A stretch of 64,000 nucleotides of DNA, taken from the NCBI RefSeq assembly GCF_030823375.1, contig NZ_JAUSXB010000001.1, positions 3,100,001-3,164,000 on the forward strand, read 5' to 3'. Shown one piece after another: positions 54,191-63,836 of this stretch (positions are counted from its first letter, which is position 1; each line of letters opens with the position of its first letter). The notes below the pieces were generated by a model, which saw only the letters and a list, made by a program, of their open reading frames with translations, was not told the origin of the DNA and made no database searches. The translations under genes and the position numbers were made by a program. The stretch is from Pseudarthrobacter siccitolerans (GTDB lineage Bacteria > Actinomycetota > Actinomycetes > Actinomycetales > Micrococcaceae).

Positions 54191-55693
54191 ATGACCTCAA
54201 CCGTTCTTCCCACCGTCCACACGGACGATGCAGATTTGACGTCCCTTGGCTACGAGCCCACCCTCCACCGGAAACTGGGCCGCTACGCTTCCTTTGCCGC
54301 CGGCTTTTCCTTCGTCTCCATCCTCACCACCATCTTCCAGCTGTTCGCCTTCGGCTACTCCTTCGCGGGACCGGCCTTCTTCTGGACCTGGCCGGTAGTG
54401 CTGGTGGGCCAGCTCCTCGTGGCCCTGAACTTCGCCGAACTCGCTGCCCGCTATCCGTTGTCCGGAGCCGTGTACCAGTGGGCGCGGCGGGTTGGCGGCG
54501 AGGGCGTGGGCTGGTTTGCCGGCTGGTTCATGGCGATCGCCCAGGTGGTCACGGCCGCGGCCGCCGCCATCGCCCTGCAGGTGGTGCTGCCCCAGCTGTG
54601 GGACGGCTTCCAGCTCGTGGGCGGAGACCCCGCGCTCAACACGGTGACGGGAGCTGCCAACGCGGTGATCCTGGGTGCCGTCCTCCTGGTGGCCACCACC
54701 ATCATCAACTCATTAGGCGTCAAGCTCATGGCCCACGTGAACTCGGTGGGCGTCACCTGTGAAATCGTCGGAGTCGCAGCCGTCATCCTGGCCCTCATCA
54801 GCGCCGCCCAGCGCGGACCGGACGTTGTTGCGGACACCACCGTGCTCCAGAATTCCGAGCTCGGCTCCGTGGGAGCATTCCTGGTCTCCGGGCTGATGGC
54901 CGCTTACGTCATGGTGGGCTTCAACTCCGCCGGTGAACTCTCCGAAGAAACCAAGGACCCGCGCCGGACCGCTCCCCGCACCATCCTCTCCGCCCTGCTC
55001 ATCTCCGGAATCGGCGGCGCGCTGATGATCATCACCGCACTGATGGCCGCACCAAGCCTCGACGACGGCCGGCTCGCCACCGAAGGTCTGCCCTACGTCC
55101 TCACCGCCGTCCTGGGCACCTTCTGGGGCAAGGTCCTGCTGGTGGATGTAGCCATCGCCATCTTCGTGTGCACCCTGGCCATCCAGACCGCCGGTTCACG
55201 CCTGGTCTTCTCCATGGCCCGCGACGGCAAACTTCCCGCCTCGGCACTGCTGTCCTCCGTCCACCCCACCCGCGGAACGCCCATGTGGCCCTCGATTGTC
55301 ATCGGCGCCCTGGCCGTCGGAGTACTCGCCATCAACGTGGGTAACGCGGCCCTGTTCACCACCCTCTGCAGCGTCTGCATCGTGATGGTCTACCTCGCCT
55401 ACCTCCTGGTGACCGTGCCCCAGCTCCTCAACCGCCTCCGCGGCGACTGGAACCAGGTGGGGCAGACCCTTCCGGCGGGACTCTTTTCACTCGGACGCTG
55501 GGGCCTGCCCGTCAACATCCTGGCCGTCCTCTACGGAGCCGTGATGGTGGTCAACCTCGCTTGGCCGCGGCCCGAGGTTTACGACCCCAGCGGCGAAAAC
55601 CCCGTCCTGCTCTACTCCGCACCGCTCATGGTGGCAGTGGTCCTGCTCCTCGGAGTCTGGGTCCGGCGCCGGAACCTGGCAACCAAGGCCTGA
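54191..55693 (+). CDS. APC-family permease (guanidine/urea operon)
   Basis: 500-residue amino acid/polyamine/choline-type permease with 12 predicted helices: FSFVSILTTIFQLFAFGYSFAGPAFFW, LNFAELAARYPLSGAVYQWARR, and AGELSEETKDPRRTAPRTI, the consensus APC amphipathic region. In such operons it imports the guanidinium or other nitrogen substrate. It is the first gene; CgdA follows 69 bp later. The ribosome site is GGAG (54181) before ATG 54191. Confidence 0.88.
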   Translation: MTSTVLPTVHTDDADLTSLGYEPTLHRKLGRYASFAAGFSFVSILTTIFQLFAFGYSFAGPAFFWTWPVVLVGQLLVALNFAELAARYPLSGAVYQWARRVGGEGVGWFAGWFMAIAQVVTAAAAAIALQVVLPQLWDGFQLVGGDPALNTVTGAANAVILGAVLLVATTIINSLGVKLMAHVNSVGVTCEIVGVAAVILALISAAQRGPDVVADTTVLQNSELGSVGAFLVSGLMAAYVMVGFNSAGELSEETKDPRRTAPRTILSALLISGIGGALMIITALMAAPSLDDGRLATEGLPYVLTAVLGTFWGKVLLVDVAIAIFVCTLAIQTAGSRLVFSMARDGKLPASALLSSVHPTRGTPMWPSIVIGALAVGVLAINVGNAALFTTLCSVCIVMVYLAYLLVTVPQLLNRLRGDWNQVGQTLPAGLFSLGRWGLPVNILAVLYGAVMVVNLAWPRPEVYDPSGENPVLLYSAPLMVAVVLLLGVWVRRRNLATKA

Positions 55694-55762
55694 GCGCCCG
55701 CACCAGAGCCCGCAACAACATCGGCGCGAACCAACAGCGCTTCCGAACAACACAGGATTGAC

Positions 55763-56641
55763 ATGACACAAGTAACCGATCGCCCAGCAGGTACAGCAAC
55801 TACCGCAGGCGCCCGTGCCCACGCCAGGGAGCAGCACGGCAGGACCGTCGACAACATGCGGTACGTGCCGGCCGCCTCTGCCCCGGCACGCCTGACCGCC
55901 GGCCTCAGCGACGGCGCCATGGGCAAGCTCACCTGGGCTGAATCCCTGGCCTTTGGCCGCTACACCACGCTGGCCCTGGCCCGCGGCACCCGGATCAGGC
56001 TCACCGACACCTCCGGCGATGCCTGCGTGCACGCCCTCCTCTACCGCGCCGAAGCGCTCCACGAGCGCCTCAACGTCGCTGATACCGTCAAGGTCCCCTG
56101 GCAGGCCTACCCCACCACCGGCCACCCATTGCTTTCCGACGCCGGCCGCCTGATGGCCACGATCGCCGCCGATACGTCCGCCCGCCACGACGCCCTGACC
56201 GGCGCCACCACGCTTGAGAGCAACACGGCAAAGTACGGTGCCGGAACCGCCCATAGTGCGTCCCCGGCCGCCCGCGAACTGCTCACCCTCGGAGCGCTGA
56301 AGAACGGGCTGGGACCGCGCGATGTCGCCCCGTCCCTCTCCCTCTTCAAGGGCATCACCGTGGACCCTGCCGGAAGCATCACCTTCACCGGGAGCGCCGG
56401 GCCGGGTGCCGCCGTCGAACTTCTCCTCCAGATGGATGCGGTGCTGGTCCTTGCCAACACCGCGCACCCGCTGGACCCCCGCCCGGATTTCACTGGCACC
56501 GCCGTGGACATCGTTGCCTGGTACGCCCCGCAGGACCTGGCAGCGCTGGAAGCCGGCAGCCTCACCGGCCCACTGCCGCCCGAACACCAGCAGGCACTGC
56601 GCAACACCGACCACGACCTGACCGCGAGGAACGCCCGATGA
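55763..56641 (+). CDS. cgdA: Urea amidolyase-associated protein 1 / carboxyguanidine deiminase subunit
   Basis: 292-residue DUF1989 protein. The family was annotated as urea-carboxylase-associated, and published work assigned the two paralogues as subunits of a carboxyguanidine deiminase (CgdAB), which hydrolyses carboxyguanidine to allophanate and ammonia. The core carries LTDTSGDACVHALLY, LESNTAKYG, RELLTLGALKNGLGPRDVAPSLSLFKGI and VLVLANTAHPLDPR. The 5'-terminal 50 residues are variable. It overlaps the next gene by 4 bases. Confidence 0.88.
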   Translation: MTQVTDRPAGTATTAGARAHAREQHGRTVDNMRYVPAASAPARLTAGLSDGAMGKLTWAESLAFGRYTTLALARGTRIRLTDTSGDACVHALLYRAEALHERLNVADTVKVPWQAYPTTGHPLLSDAGRLMATIAADTSARHDALTGATTLESNTAKYGAGTAHSASPAARELLTLGALKNGLGPRDVAPSLSLFKGITVDPAGSITFTGSAGPGAAVELLLQMDAVLVLANTAHPLDPRPDFTGTAVDIVAWYAPQDLAALEAGSLTGPLPPEHQQALRNTDHDLTARNAR

Positions 56642-57315
56642 ACACCGCCATCCACACTGAAACCATCGCGGCGGCCCGCGACATCGCCTTCGCACCCGGC
56701 GACGTGGTGCTTGACGAATTCGTCGAGGCCCGCGGCCCCTGGTCCGCCGTCGTGGCCGCCGGCGATGTGCTGACCATCGTGGACCTCGAAGGCAACCAGG
56801 CCGTGGACTGCCTGCTGTACGCCGCGGGGGACACCGCCGTGCGCTACTCCGCCGCCGTCACCATCGCGCGGCAGCAGTCGATTGTCCTCACCACGGGATC
56901 CGTGCTGAGGGCGGACACCGGGGCGCCCCTGATGACCGTCGTCGCGGACGAGGTAGGGGTCCACGACACCATCGGCGGCGCCTGCTCGCAGGAATCCAAC
57001 ACCCTCCGCTACGGCCAGCACACCCGGGAACAGCACGCCTGCGTGGAGAACTTCCTGATCGAGGGCTCGCGCTGGGGCCTAGGCAAGCGGGACCTGGTGT
57101 CCAACATCAACTGGTTCATGAACGTCCCCGTGGATCCGGACGGTGCCCTGGGAATCGTGGACGGCCTGTCCGCTCCCGGCAAGCGGGTGGCCCTGCGGGC
57201 CGAGGTGGACACCCTGGTGCTCGTCTCCAACTGCCCCCAGATCAACAACCCCTGCAACGGCTTCAACCCCACCCCCGTCCGCATGATCGTCACCCGGCCG
57301 GAGGCTGCACTGTGA
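56638..57315 (+). CDS. cgdB: Urea amidolyase-associated protein 2 / carboxyguanidine deiminase subunit
   Basis: 225-residue second DUF1989 paralogue. VVDLEGNQAVDCLLYAAGDT-type strand (TIVDLEGNQAVDCLLY), SNTLRYGQHT, ACVENFLIEGSRWGLGKRDLVSNINWFMNVPVDPDG and VLVSNCPQINNPCNGFNPTP are characteristic; Cys residues and His in HACVEN and CPQINNPCN could bind metal. It forms the heteromer with the upstream subunit. Overlap of 4 bases with both neighbours. Confidence 0.88.
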   Translation: MNTAIHTETIAAARDIAFAPGDVVLDEFVEARGPWSAVVAAGDVLTIVDLEGNQAVDCLLYAAGDTAVRYSAAVTIARQQSIVLTTGSVLRADTGAPLMTVVADEVGVHDTIGGACSQESNTLRYGQHTREQHACVENFLIEGSRWGLGKRDLVSNINWFMNVPVDPDGALGIVDGLSAPGKRVALRAEVDTLVLVSNCPQINNPCNGFNPTPVRMIVTRPEAAL

Positions 57316-60300
57316 ACAACAAGAACCTGAACACCTTCGACACCCTCCTGATCGCCAACCGCGGCGAGATCGCCTGCCGCATCATCGAATCCGCCCGGAA
57401 GCTGGGACTCCGCACGGTTGCCGTGTTCTCTGAAGCGGACCGGGGCGCCAAGCACGTCCGGCTCGCGGATGAAGCGGTGCTCCTGGGGCCCGCGCCGGCC
57501 AAGGAGTCCTACCTGCGGGTGGAGGCCATCCTCGAGGCTGCCAAGTCCACCGGATCCGGCGCCATCCACCCCGGCTACGGCTTCCTGTCCGAGGACGCCG
57601 CCTTTGCCGAGGCCGTGGAAGCAGCCGGGCTCGTCTTTGTGGGACCCACCGCCGAGCAGCTGCGCATCTTCGGCACCAAGCACACAGCGCGCGAAGCCGC
57701 CCGGGCAGCCGGCGTGCCGATGATCGCCGGTTCCGGGCTGCTTGAGGACGTGGACGACGCCGTTGCGGCCAGCACCGCGATCGGGTTCCCGCTGATGCTC
57801 AAAGCCACCGGCGGTGGCGGCGGCATTGGTATGACCGTATGCCGCAGCGAGGCCGAACTCGTGGACAGCTTTCCCCGCGTTGCCCGCCTCGCCGGCGCCA
57901 GCTTCGGCACCGCCGGTGTCTTCGCCGAACGGTACGTCGAGAACGCCCGCCACGTTGAGGTCCAGATCTTCGGCGACGGCGAAGGCCGGGTGGCCAGCCT
58001 CGGCGACCGGGACTGCTCGCTGCAGCGCCGCCACCAGAAAGTCCTCGAAGAGGCACCCGCCCCGGACCTGCCGGACGAACTGCGCGAAGAACTCCACCGC
58101 AGCTCCCGCGCCCTCTGCGCCTCCCTCAACTACCGCTCCGCCGGCACCGTCGAATTCGTCTACGACTCCACCCGCCGCGAGGCTTCCTTCCTGGAGGTCA
58201 ACGCCCGGCTCCAGGTGGAGCACCCCGTCACCGAAGCCGTCACCGGCGTGGACCTGGTGGAGTGGATGCTGCGCCTGGCCCAGGGCGGAAGCGAAGCTGC
58301 ATCAGTCCTCGACGGAGTGCCGGACAGCCTGCCAGTCTCGGGGCACGCCGTGGAAGCCCGCGTCTACGCCGAGGACCCCGCCCGCGGCTTCCAGCCCAGC
58401 GCCGGCACCGTGACCAACGCCGTTTACCCGTCCACCGAAGATGTCCGCGTGGACGCCTGGGCCGAAACCGGAACCGAAGTCTCCACCAACTATGATCCCC
58501 TCCTGGGCAAGATCATCACCTCCGGCGCGAACCGCACCGAAGCCCTCGACCGGCTGGCCGCCGCGCTCGCCGGCACCCGGATCGACGGGATCGAAACCAA
58601 CCTTGGGATGCTCCGCGCCGCCACCGGCCTCGGCGTGGTCCGCAGCGTCCAGCACTCCACCAGCACGCTGGACAACGTGGGCGACCCGGAGCCGCGCATC
58701 ACCGTGGGGCGCCCCGGCCTGCAGACCAGCGTCCAGGACTGGCCCGGCCGCACAGGACTGTGGCAGATCGGTGTACCCCCGAGTGGGCCCATGGACGATC
58801 TTTCCTTCCGCCTCGGCAACACTGCCCTCGGCAACCCGGAAGGTGCTCCCGGCCTGGAATTCACCATGACCGGCCCCAGCCTGACCTTCACCCACACCAC
58901 CACCGTCTGCGTCACCGGCGCGGAAGTCACGGTCACGGTTGACGGGACGGAGGTACCCACCTGGGCTCCCGTCACGGTCCCCGCGGGAGGAACGCTCGAC
59001 GTCGGAATGGCCGGCAGCAAAGGCCTCCGCGGCTACATCCTCTTCGAGGGCGGCCTGGACATACCGCAGTACCTGGGCAGCGCCTCCACCTTCACCCTGG
59101 GCCAGTTCGGCGGCCACGCCGGGCGGGTCCTGCGCGCCGGTGACGTGCTGCGGGCAGTTGCCCCGGACGCCCGGACTGCCGGCAAGGCGTTGAGCGCAGC
59201 GGTCCCGCTGGACAGCCGCCCGGCCCTGACCTCGGCCTGGGAACTTTCCGTGGCGGAAGGTCCGCACGGTGCCCCGGAGTTCTTCCAGCGCGAAGATATC
59301 GAAGAGCTGTACGCTTCGGAATACGAAGTCCATTTCAACTCCGCCCGCACCGGTGTCCGGCTGATTGGCCCCAAGCCGCGCTGGGCCCGGACGGACGGTG
59401 GCGAGGCCGGCCTGCACCCGTCCAACATCCACGACACTGCCTACTCCGTGGGAGCGCTGGACTTTACCGGTGATACTCCCATCCTGCTTGGACCAGACGG
59501 CCCCAGCCTGGGCGGGTTTGTCTGCCCGGTCACCGTGGTGACTGCCGACCGCTGGAAGCTGGGCCAGCTCCGGCCGGGGGACAAGGTCCGGTTCGTTCCC
59601 ATCCGGGTCAGCCAGGCGCCGTCGGCAAAGGACCTTGGCCCGGGCCGCCAGCTTGTCCTGCCCGGCGACGCCGCCTGGTCCGGTGGCATCTCAGCAGTGA
59701 CCTCAGCCGTGACCTCCGCGTCCGGCCTCCGTACGGCCCGGGGCGATGGCGACGACGGCGTGCTCGGACGGGTGCCGGAAGGTCCCGGGCGGCCGGCGGT
59801 CACCTACCGCCGCTCCGGTGACGACAACCTGCTGGTGGAATACGGCGAGATGGTGCTGGACCTCGGCCTCCGCGCCCGGGTGCACGCCCTGCACCAGCAC
59901 ATCGAACAGCTCCGCGTGCCCGGGATCGTCGACCTCACCCCGGGGATCCGCTCGCTGCAGATCAAGGTGGACCCGTCGGTGTTGACCACCAAGCGCCTGC
60001 TGGGCCTCGTCCAGGAAATCGAAGCTGCACTGCCGGCGAGCTCTGAGCTGGTGGTTCCCAGCCGCACCGTCCGGCTGCCGCTGTCCTGGGACGATCCCGC
60101 CACCCGTGAAGCGATCGAACGGTACATGGCCGGTGTCCGCGACGACGCCCCGTGGTGCCCCTGGAACATCGAATTCATCCGCCGGATCAACGGCCTGGAC
60201 TCCGTGAACGACGTGTTCGACACTGTCTTTGACGCCGAATACCTGGTCCTGGGCCTGGGCGACGTTTACCTTGGCGCCCCGGTGGCAACCCCGCTGGACC

Positions 60301-61070
60301 CCCGCCACCGCCTGGTCACCACCAAGTACAATCCGGCCCGCACCTGGACGCCGGAGAACGCGGTAGGCATCGGCGGAGCCTATATGTGCATCTACGGCAT
60401 GGAAGGACCCGGCGGCTACCAGTTCGTCGGCCGCACAACCCAGGTGTGGTCGCGCTACGCCGACTCGGCCCCGTTCGAGCCCGGCTCGCCCTGGCTGCTC
60501 CGCTTCTTCGACCGGATCTCCTGGTATCCCGTCAGCCCCGAGGAACTCTTGGACCTGCGGGCCGACATGGCGGCCGGAAGGGGCCGCGGGGTGGACATCG
60601 AGGACGGCACCTTCTCGCTGGCCGAGCACGAGGTGTTCCTTGAGGAAAACCGCGAGTCCATCGCGGCGTTCCGGGAAAAGCAGGGCGCAGCGTTCGCCGT
60701 TGAACGGCAGGCATGGGCCGACGCCGGCGAGTTTGACCGTGCCGACGCGCTGGCCGCCGTCGTGTCACCGGTGGTGGACGAGGTGGACGTTCCGGAGGGT
60801 GGGTCGCTCGTGGCCGCGCCCTTCGCGGCGAGCGTCTGGAAGGTCGATGTGGCGGAAGGTGACCGGGTGGTCAGGGGCCAGCCGCTGGTGTCCCTGGAAG
60901 CAATGAAGATGGAAACTGTCCTGGAAGCGCCCTGTGACGGCGTGGTGCTGCGGGTCCTGCCGGTTGCCGGCTCCCAGGTGGTCGCCGGCGAGGCAGTGGT
61001 AGTCCTTAGCGGTAATGATGTGGCGCCCGCGGAAGTGGATGCCCCGGAACTGGAAGAGGCAGCAGTATGA
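57312..61070 (+). CDS. uca: Biotin-dependent urea/guanidine carboxylase
   Basis: 1252-residue multidomain enzyme. Order: biotin carboxylase (1-450; ATP site GGGGGIGMTV and VNARLQVEHPVTE), carboxyltransferase composed of two allophanate-hydrolase/Pxp-type domains (about 460-800 and 830-1060; GLQTSVQDWPGR, LDPRHRLVTTKYNPARTW), a linker, and a C-terminal biotinyl domain with LEAMKMET, biotin on Lys1199. It carboxylates urea, or, given the CgdAB genes, more likely guanidine, with bicarbonate and ATP. GTG 57312 overlaps the previous gene. An Asn/Asp residue in the CT site reported to separate urea from guanidine enzymes should decide. Confidence 0.93.
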   Translation: MNNKNLNTFDTLLIANRGEIACRIIESARKLGLRTVAVFSEADRGAKHVRLADEAVLLGPAPAKESYLRVEAILEAAKSTGSGAIHPGYGFLSEDAAFAEAVEAAGLVFVGPTAEQLRIFGTKHTAREAARAAGVPMIAGSGLLEDVDDAVAASTAIGFPLMLKATGGGGGIGMTVCRSEAELVDSFPRVARLAGASFGTAGVFAERYVENARHVEVQIFGDGEGRVASLGDRDCSLQRRHQKVLEEAPAPDLPDELREELHRSSRALCASLNYRSAGTVEFVYDSTRREASFLEVNARLQVEHPVTEAVTGVDLVEWMLRLAQGGSEAASVLDGVPDSLPVSGHAVEARVYAEDPARGFQPSAGTVTNAVYPSTEDVRVDAWAETGTEVSTNYDPLLGKIITSGANRTEALDRLAAALAGTRIDGIETNLGMLRAATGLGVVRSVQHSTSTLDNVGDPEPRITVGRPGLQTSVQDWPGRTGLWQIGVPPSGPMDDLSFRLGNTALGNPEGAPGLEFTMTGPSLTFTHTTTVCVTGAEVTVTVDGTEVPTWAPVTVPAGGTLDVGMAGSKGLRGYILFEGGLDIPQYLGSASTFTLGQFGGHAGRVLRAGDVLRAVAPDARTAGKALSAAVPLDSRPALTSAWELSVAEGPHGAPEFFQREDIEELYASEYEVHFNSARTGVRLIGPKPRWARTDGGEAGLHPSNIHDTAYSVGALDFTGDTPILLGPDGPSLGGFVCPVTVVTADRWKLGQLRPGDKVRFVPIRVSQAPSAKDLGPGRQLVLPGDAAWSGGISAVTSAVTSASGLRTARGDGDDGVLGRVPEGPGRPAVTYRRSGDDNLLVEYGEMVLDLGLRARVHALHQHIEQLRVPGIVDLTPGIRSLQIKVDPSVLTTKRLLGLVQEIEAALPASSELVVPSRTVRLPLSWDDPATREAIERYMAGVRDDAPWCPWNIEFIRRINGLDSVNDVFDTVFDAEYLVLGLGDVYLGAPVATPLDPRHRLVTTKYNPARTWTPENAVGIGGAYMCIYGMEGPGGYQFVGRTTQVWSRYADSAPFEPGSPWLLRFFDRISWYPVSPEELLDLRADMAAGRGRGVDIEDGTFSLAEHEVFLEENRESIAAFREKQGAAFAVERQAWADAGEFDRADALAAVVSPVVDEVDVPEGGSLVAAPFAASVWKVDVAEGDRVVRGQPLVSLEAMKMETVLEAPCDGVVLRVLPVAGSQVVAGEAVVVLSGNDVAPAEVDAPELEEAAV

Positions 61071-62911
61071 ACAACGTAATTACCGGGGCTGCCACAAAGC
61101 GTGTTCAGGCGGCCCTCGCCGCCCTGGAAACCATCGACCGCCCGGAAATCTGGATCACCCTGCGCGGGGAGGCCGATCTGCTGGCCGAGGCCGCCGCCAT
61201 TGACACGGCAGTGGCTGCCGGCGCCGGCAAGCCGCTCGCCGGGCTCTTGCTCGCCATCAAAAACAACGTCGACGTGGCAGGAATACCGACGACGGCGGCG
61301 TGTCCCGGCTTCGCCTACCTGCCGGAAAAGGATGCAGAAGCGGTGGCGCGGCTCCGGACCGCCGGAGCCCTGGTCCTGGGCGCTACCAATTTGGACCAGT
61401 TCGCCACCGGCCTGGTGGGCACGCGCAGCCCGCACGGCGCGGTCCGTGATGCCCGCCGCCTGGACTTCATCTCCGGCGGCTCCAGCTCCGGGTCTGCGGT
61501 TGCCGTTGCCCTTGGCCTCGTGGACATCGCCATCGGGACGGACACGGCTGGTTCAGGCCGCGTCCCGGCCGGGCTGCAGGGCATCGTGGGGATCAAACCG
61601 ACGCTGGATGTTGTGTCCACGGCCGGCGTGGTCCCGGCCTGCCGGTCCTGGGACGCCGTCACGATTTTCGCCCGCCACCTCTCCACCGCCGAGCTGGCCA
61701 TGGGCGTGATGGCGGGAGGAGCGCGGGAATGGCCCACGGACATCCGGCTGGCAGCGCCGGAAAAGCCGCGGGTGGCCTACCCGGCAACCCTGCCGGCACT
61801 TCCGGAGGCGTGGGCCGCCGAATTCCACCGCAACGTTGACCGGCTCAAGGCATTGGGCGTGGACCTCCAGGCCATCGAATTCGATGCCTTCCTCGATGCT
61901 GCCCGGCTGCTGTACGACGGCGCTCTGGTGGCGGAGCGTTACGCCGCCGTCGGGGATTTCCTGGAGAAGTACGACGGCGGCGCGGACCACGAAGCGGGCA
62001 TCGACCCCACGGTGGCGCGCATCATCCGGGCGGCGGGCACAGTGCCCGCCCACCGGTACGTCGCCGATACGGCCCGGCTCGAGGCGCTCAAGGAGCAGGC
62101 GATGGCCGAACTGGAGGGCTTTGACGCCCTGCTGATCCCCACGGCCCCGTTCCACCCCACCCTTGCCGAAGTGGCCGCGGACCCCGTGGGTGTGAACTCC
62201 CTGATGGGCACCTACACGAACTTCTGCAACCTGTTCGACCTGTGCGCTGTGGCGGTGCCGGCAGGCGAGGTTGACGGTGCCCAGTTCGGGCTGACAGTGG
62301 TGGCCCGCACTTTCGAAGACGCCGTCGCCGCTGACATCGCCCGCCTCCTGGAGGCAACCCCGGACGCGCCGGCGCTTTTCGCCGAGGGGGCGGCACGGCC
62401 GGCCGCGCTTGCCGCTGCCGCGCCGTCGTCGTCCGCTCCGTGGCCCCTGGCAGCAGGCGCAACCGCTGTACCGCTGGTGGTGGTGGGCGCCCACCGCAAA
62501 GGGCAGCCGCTGGCTCCGCAGCTCGAGGAACTGGGTGCGGCCTGGGACGGCCCCGTCCGGACCGCGGCCCGCTACCGCATGGTCTCCCTCGACACCGTGC
62601 CGCCCAAGCCGGGCGTGTACCGTTCGGACGACGACGGCGCGGAGCTGGCGGGTGAACGGTGGCTTGTGTCCGAGGCAGGGCTGGGGCGGTTCCTGGCTGC
62701 CCTCCCCGAGCCCATGCTGCTCGGCTCCATCGAACTTGCCGACGGTTCCAGCGCCGTGGGGTTCGCCTGCGATGCCGTGGCCGCTGCGGAGGGGGAGGAC
62801 ATCACCCGCTACGGCGATTGGCTGGCAGCCATGGACTACCTGGCTCAGCCGAAGAGCCTGTGGCAGAACCTGGGGAATGCTGCCTTGGCGGGGTTCAACC
62901 GGGGAAACTAA
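61067..62911 (+). CDS. atzF: Allophanate hydrolase
   Basis: 614-residue enzyme converting allophanate to two ammonia and two CO2. The amidase domain has Lys65 (LAIKNNVDV), cis-Ser139 in SGGSSSGS and nucleophile Ser163 in GTDTAGSGRVPAG. The C-terminal AtzF domain (about 470-610) carries PLVVVGAHRKGQPLAPQLEELGA and a terminal GVGFACD-like segment (GFACDAVAAAEG). ATGA overlap with uca. The stop overlaps the convergent hydrolase by 4 bases. Confidence 0.94.
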   Translation: MNNVITGAATKRVQAALAALETIDRPEIWITLRGEADLLAEAAAIDTAVAAGAGKPLAGLLLAIKNNVDVAGIPTTAACPGFAYLPEKDAEAVARLRTAGALVLGATNLDQFATGLVGTRSPHGAVRDARRLDFISGGSSSGSAVAVALGLVDIAIGTDTAGSGRVPAGLQGIVGIKPTLDVVSTAGVVPACRSWDAVTIFARHLSTAELAMGVMAGGAREWPTDIRLAAPEKPRVAYPATLPALPEAWAAEFHRNVDRLKALGVDLQAIEFDAFLDAARLLYDGALVAERYAAVGDFLEKYDGGADHEAGIDPTVARIIRAAGTVPAHRYVADTARLEALKEQAMAELEGFDALLIPTAPFHPTLAEVAADPVGVNSLMGTYTNFCNLFDLCAVAVPAGEVDGAQFGLTVVARTFEDAVAADIARLLEATPDAPALFAEGAARPAALAAAAPSSSAPWPLAAGATAVPLVVVGAHRKGQPLAPQLEELGAAWDGPVRTAARYRMVSLDTVPPKPGVYRSDDDGAELAGERWLVSEAGLGRFLAALPEPMLLGSIELADGSSAVGFACDAVAAAEGEDITRYGDWLAAMDYLAQPKSLWQNLGNAALAGFNRGN

Positions 62912-63765
62912 CCCTTGAAGTAGTCGGAGATGTCGGTGACCAGTTCGCCTACGGCCGCCGGGATGGAACCGTGGAAGCATTTGGGGGAGAGCTCATAGGT
63001 GCTGCCGGGGACTGCGGCGTGCAGCCGCTCAGCCGTTGCCTTGTAATAGCTGGGACTCTTGCCGCCCGCCATGAAGTGGGTGTTGGCAGGGAGCACGCTG
63101 AAGTCCCTGGCATGGTCCGCCTCGTTGTAGGCGGCCCGGAGTTCGCCCACACCGCTGGGCATCACCTCCTGGAACATCCTGTTCACCTTGGTGCGGGACA
63201 GCACGGCCATCAGCCCGGCGAGGACCGGCTCCGGAATCTTTGCCATGGCGGATCCCGGTTTTGTGGCCTTCTTCATGTGGGCCAGGGCGTGCCCCACCTT
63301 GCCCTTGTTCACGGCGTCCTCAAAGCCGTCCAGCCATCCAGTGTCGATGCTGCCGTCGATGTTCACGGCGGCGTCGTACACTGCGAGCTTGCCCGGGACG
63401 TAGGGGGTTCCGGTGAACTCCTGCACGGCATTGGGTGCCACCGATCCGCCCAGGCTGTGGCCCAGGATGTTTCTCGCCCCGGTGGCGTCCAGGACGGTGC
63501 GGACGTCTTCGATCTCGGTGGCCATCGAGTAATCTGCCGGTTGTTTGGAGGAGCTGCCGCGGCCGCGCCGGTCGTAAACGTCCACGGCCCAGCCCTCACC
63601 CAGTCCCTTTGCCAGCGCAGTCGAAAACGGCCGGTAGATCAGGGCGGTGAGGAACGCTCCGCCGATCAGCACCACCCGGCGTTCTCCCGGCGCATTCCGG
63701 GTACCGTAGCTGTACAAAGCCAGCCGGCCGCCGTCGTGCGTTGAAAGTACCTGTTCTTTCACCAC
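62908..63765 (-). CDS. Alpha/beta hydrolase, paralogue of the protein at 52370-53206
   Basis: 285-residue hydrolase: YDRRGRGSSSKQP, nucleophile Ser104 in GHSLGGSVAP, and a histidine near the end in SPKCFHGSIPA. It shares about 30 percent identity by eye and the same RRGRGSSS...S(M/L)..EI.D.. pattern with the other copy. GTG 63765 starts it. Its last codons overlap the atzF stop, so no terminator lies between. Confidence 0.83.
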   Translation of the reverse strand: MVKEQVLSTHDGGRLALYSYGTRNAPGERRVVLIGGAFLTALIYRPFSTALAKGLGEGWAVDVYDRRGRGSSSKQPADYSMATEIEDVRTVLDATGARNILGHSLGGSVAPNAVQEFTGTPYVPGKLAVYDAAVNIDGSIDTGWLDGFEDAVNKGKVGHALAHMKKATKPGSAMAKIPEPVLAGLMAVLSRTKVNRMFQEVMPSGVGELRAAYNEADHARDFSVLPANTHFMAGGKSPSYYKATAERLHAAVPGSTYELSPKCFHGSIPAAVGELVTDISDYFKG

Positions 63766-63822
63766 CCCATCCTAGGCAAGCCAAGCTCGGAGGCTGCGCA
63801 GCCAGTGCGGCCCGATGCCCGG

Positions 63823-63828
63823 TAAACT
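63823..63828 (+). promoter_or_regulatory. -10 box (TAAACT) for leaderless lysS
   Basis: TAAACT ends 8 bases before GTG 63837 and nothing resembling a ribosome site follows it. Confidence 0.45.
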
Positions 63829-63836
63829 TGATGATT

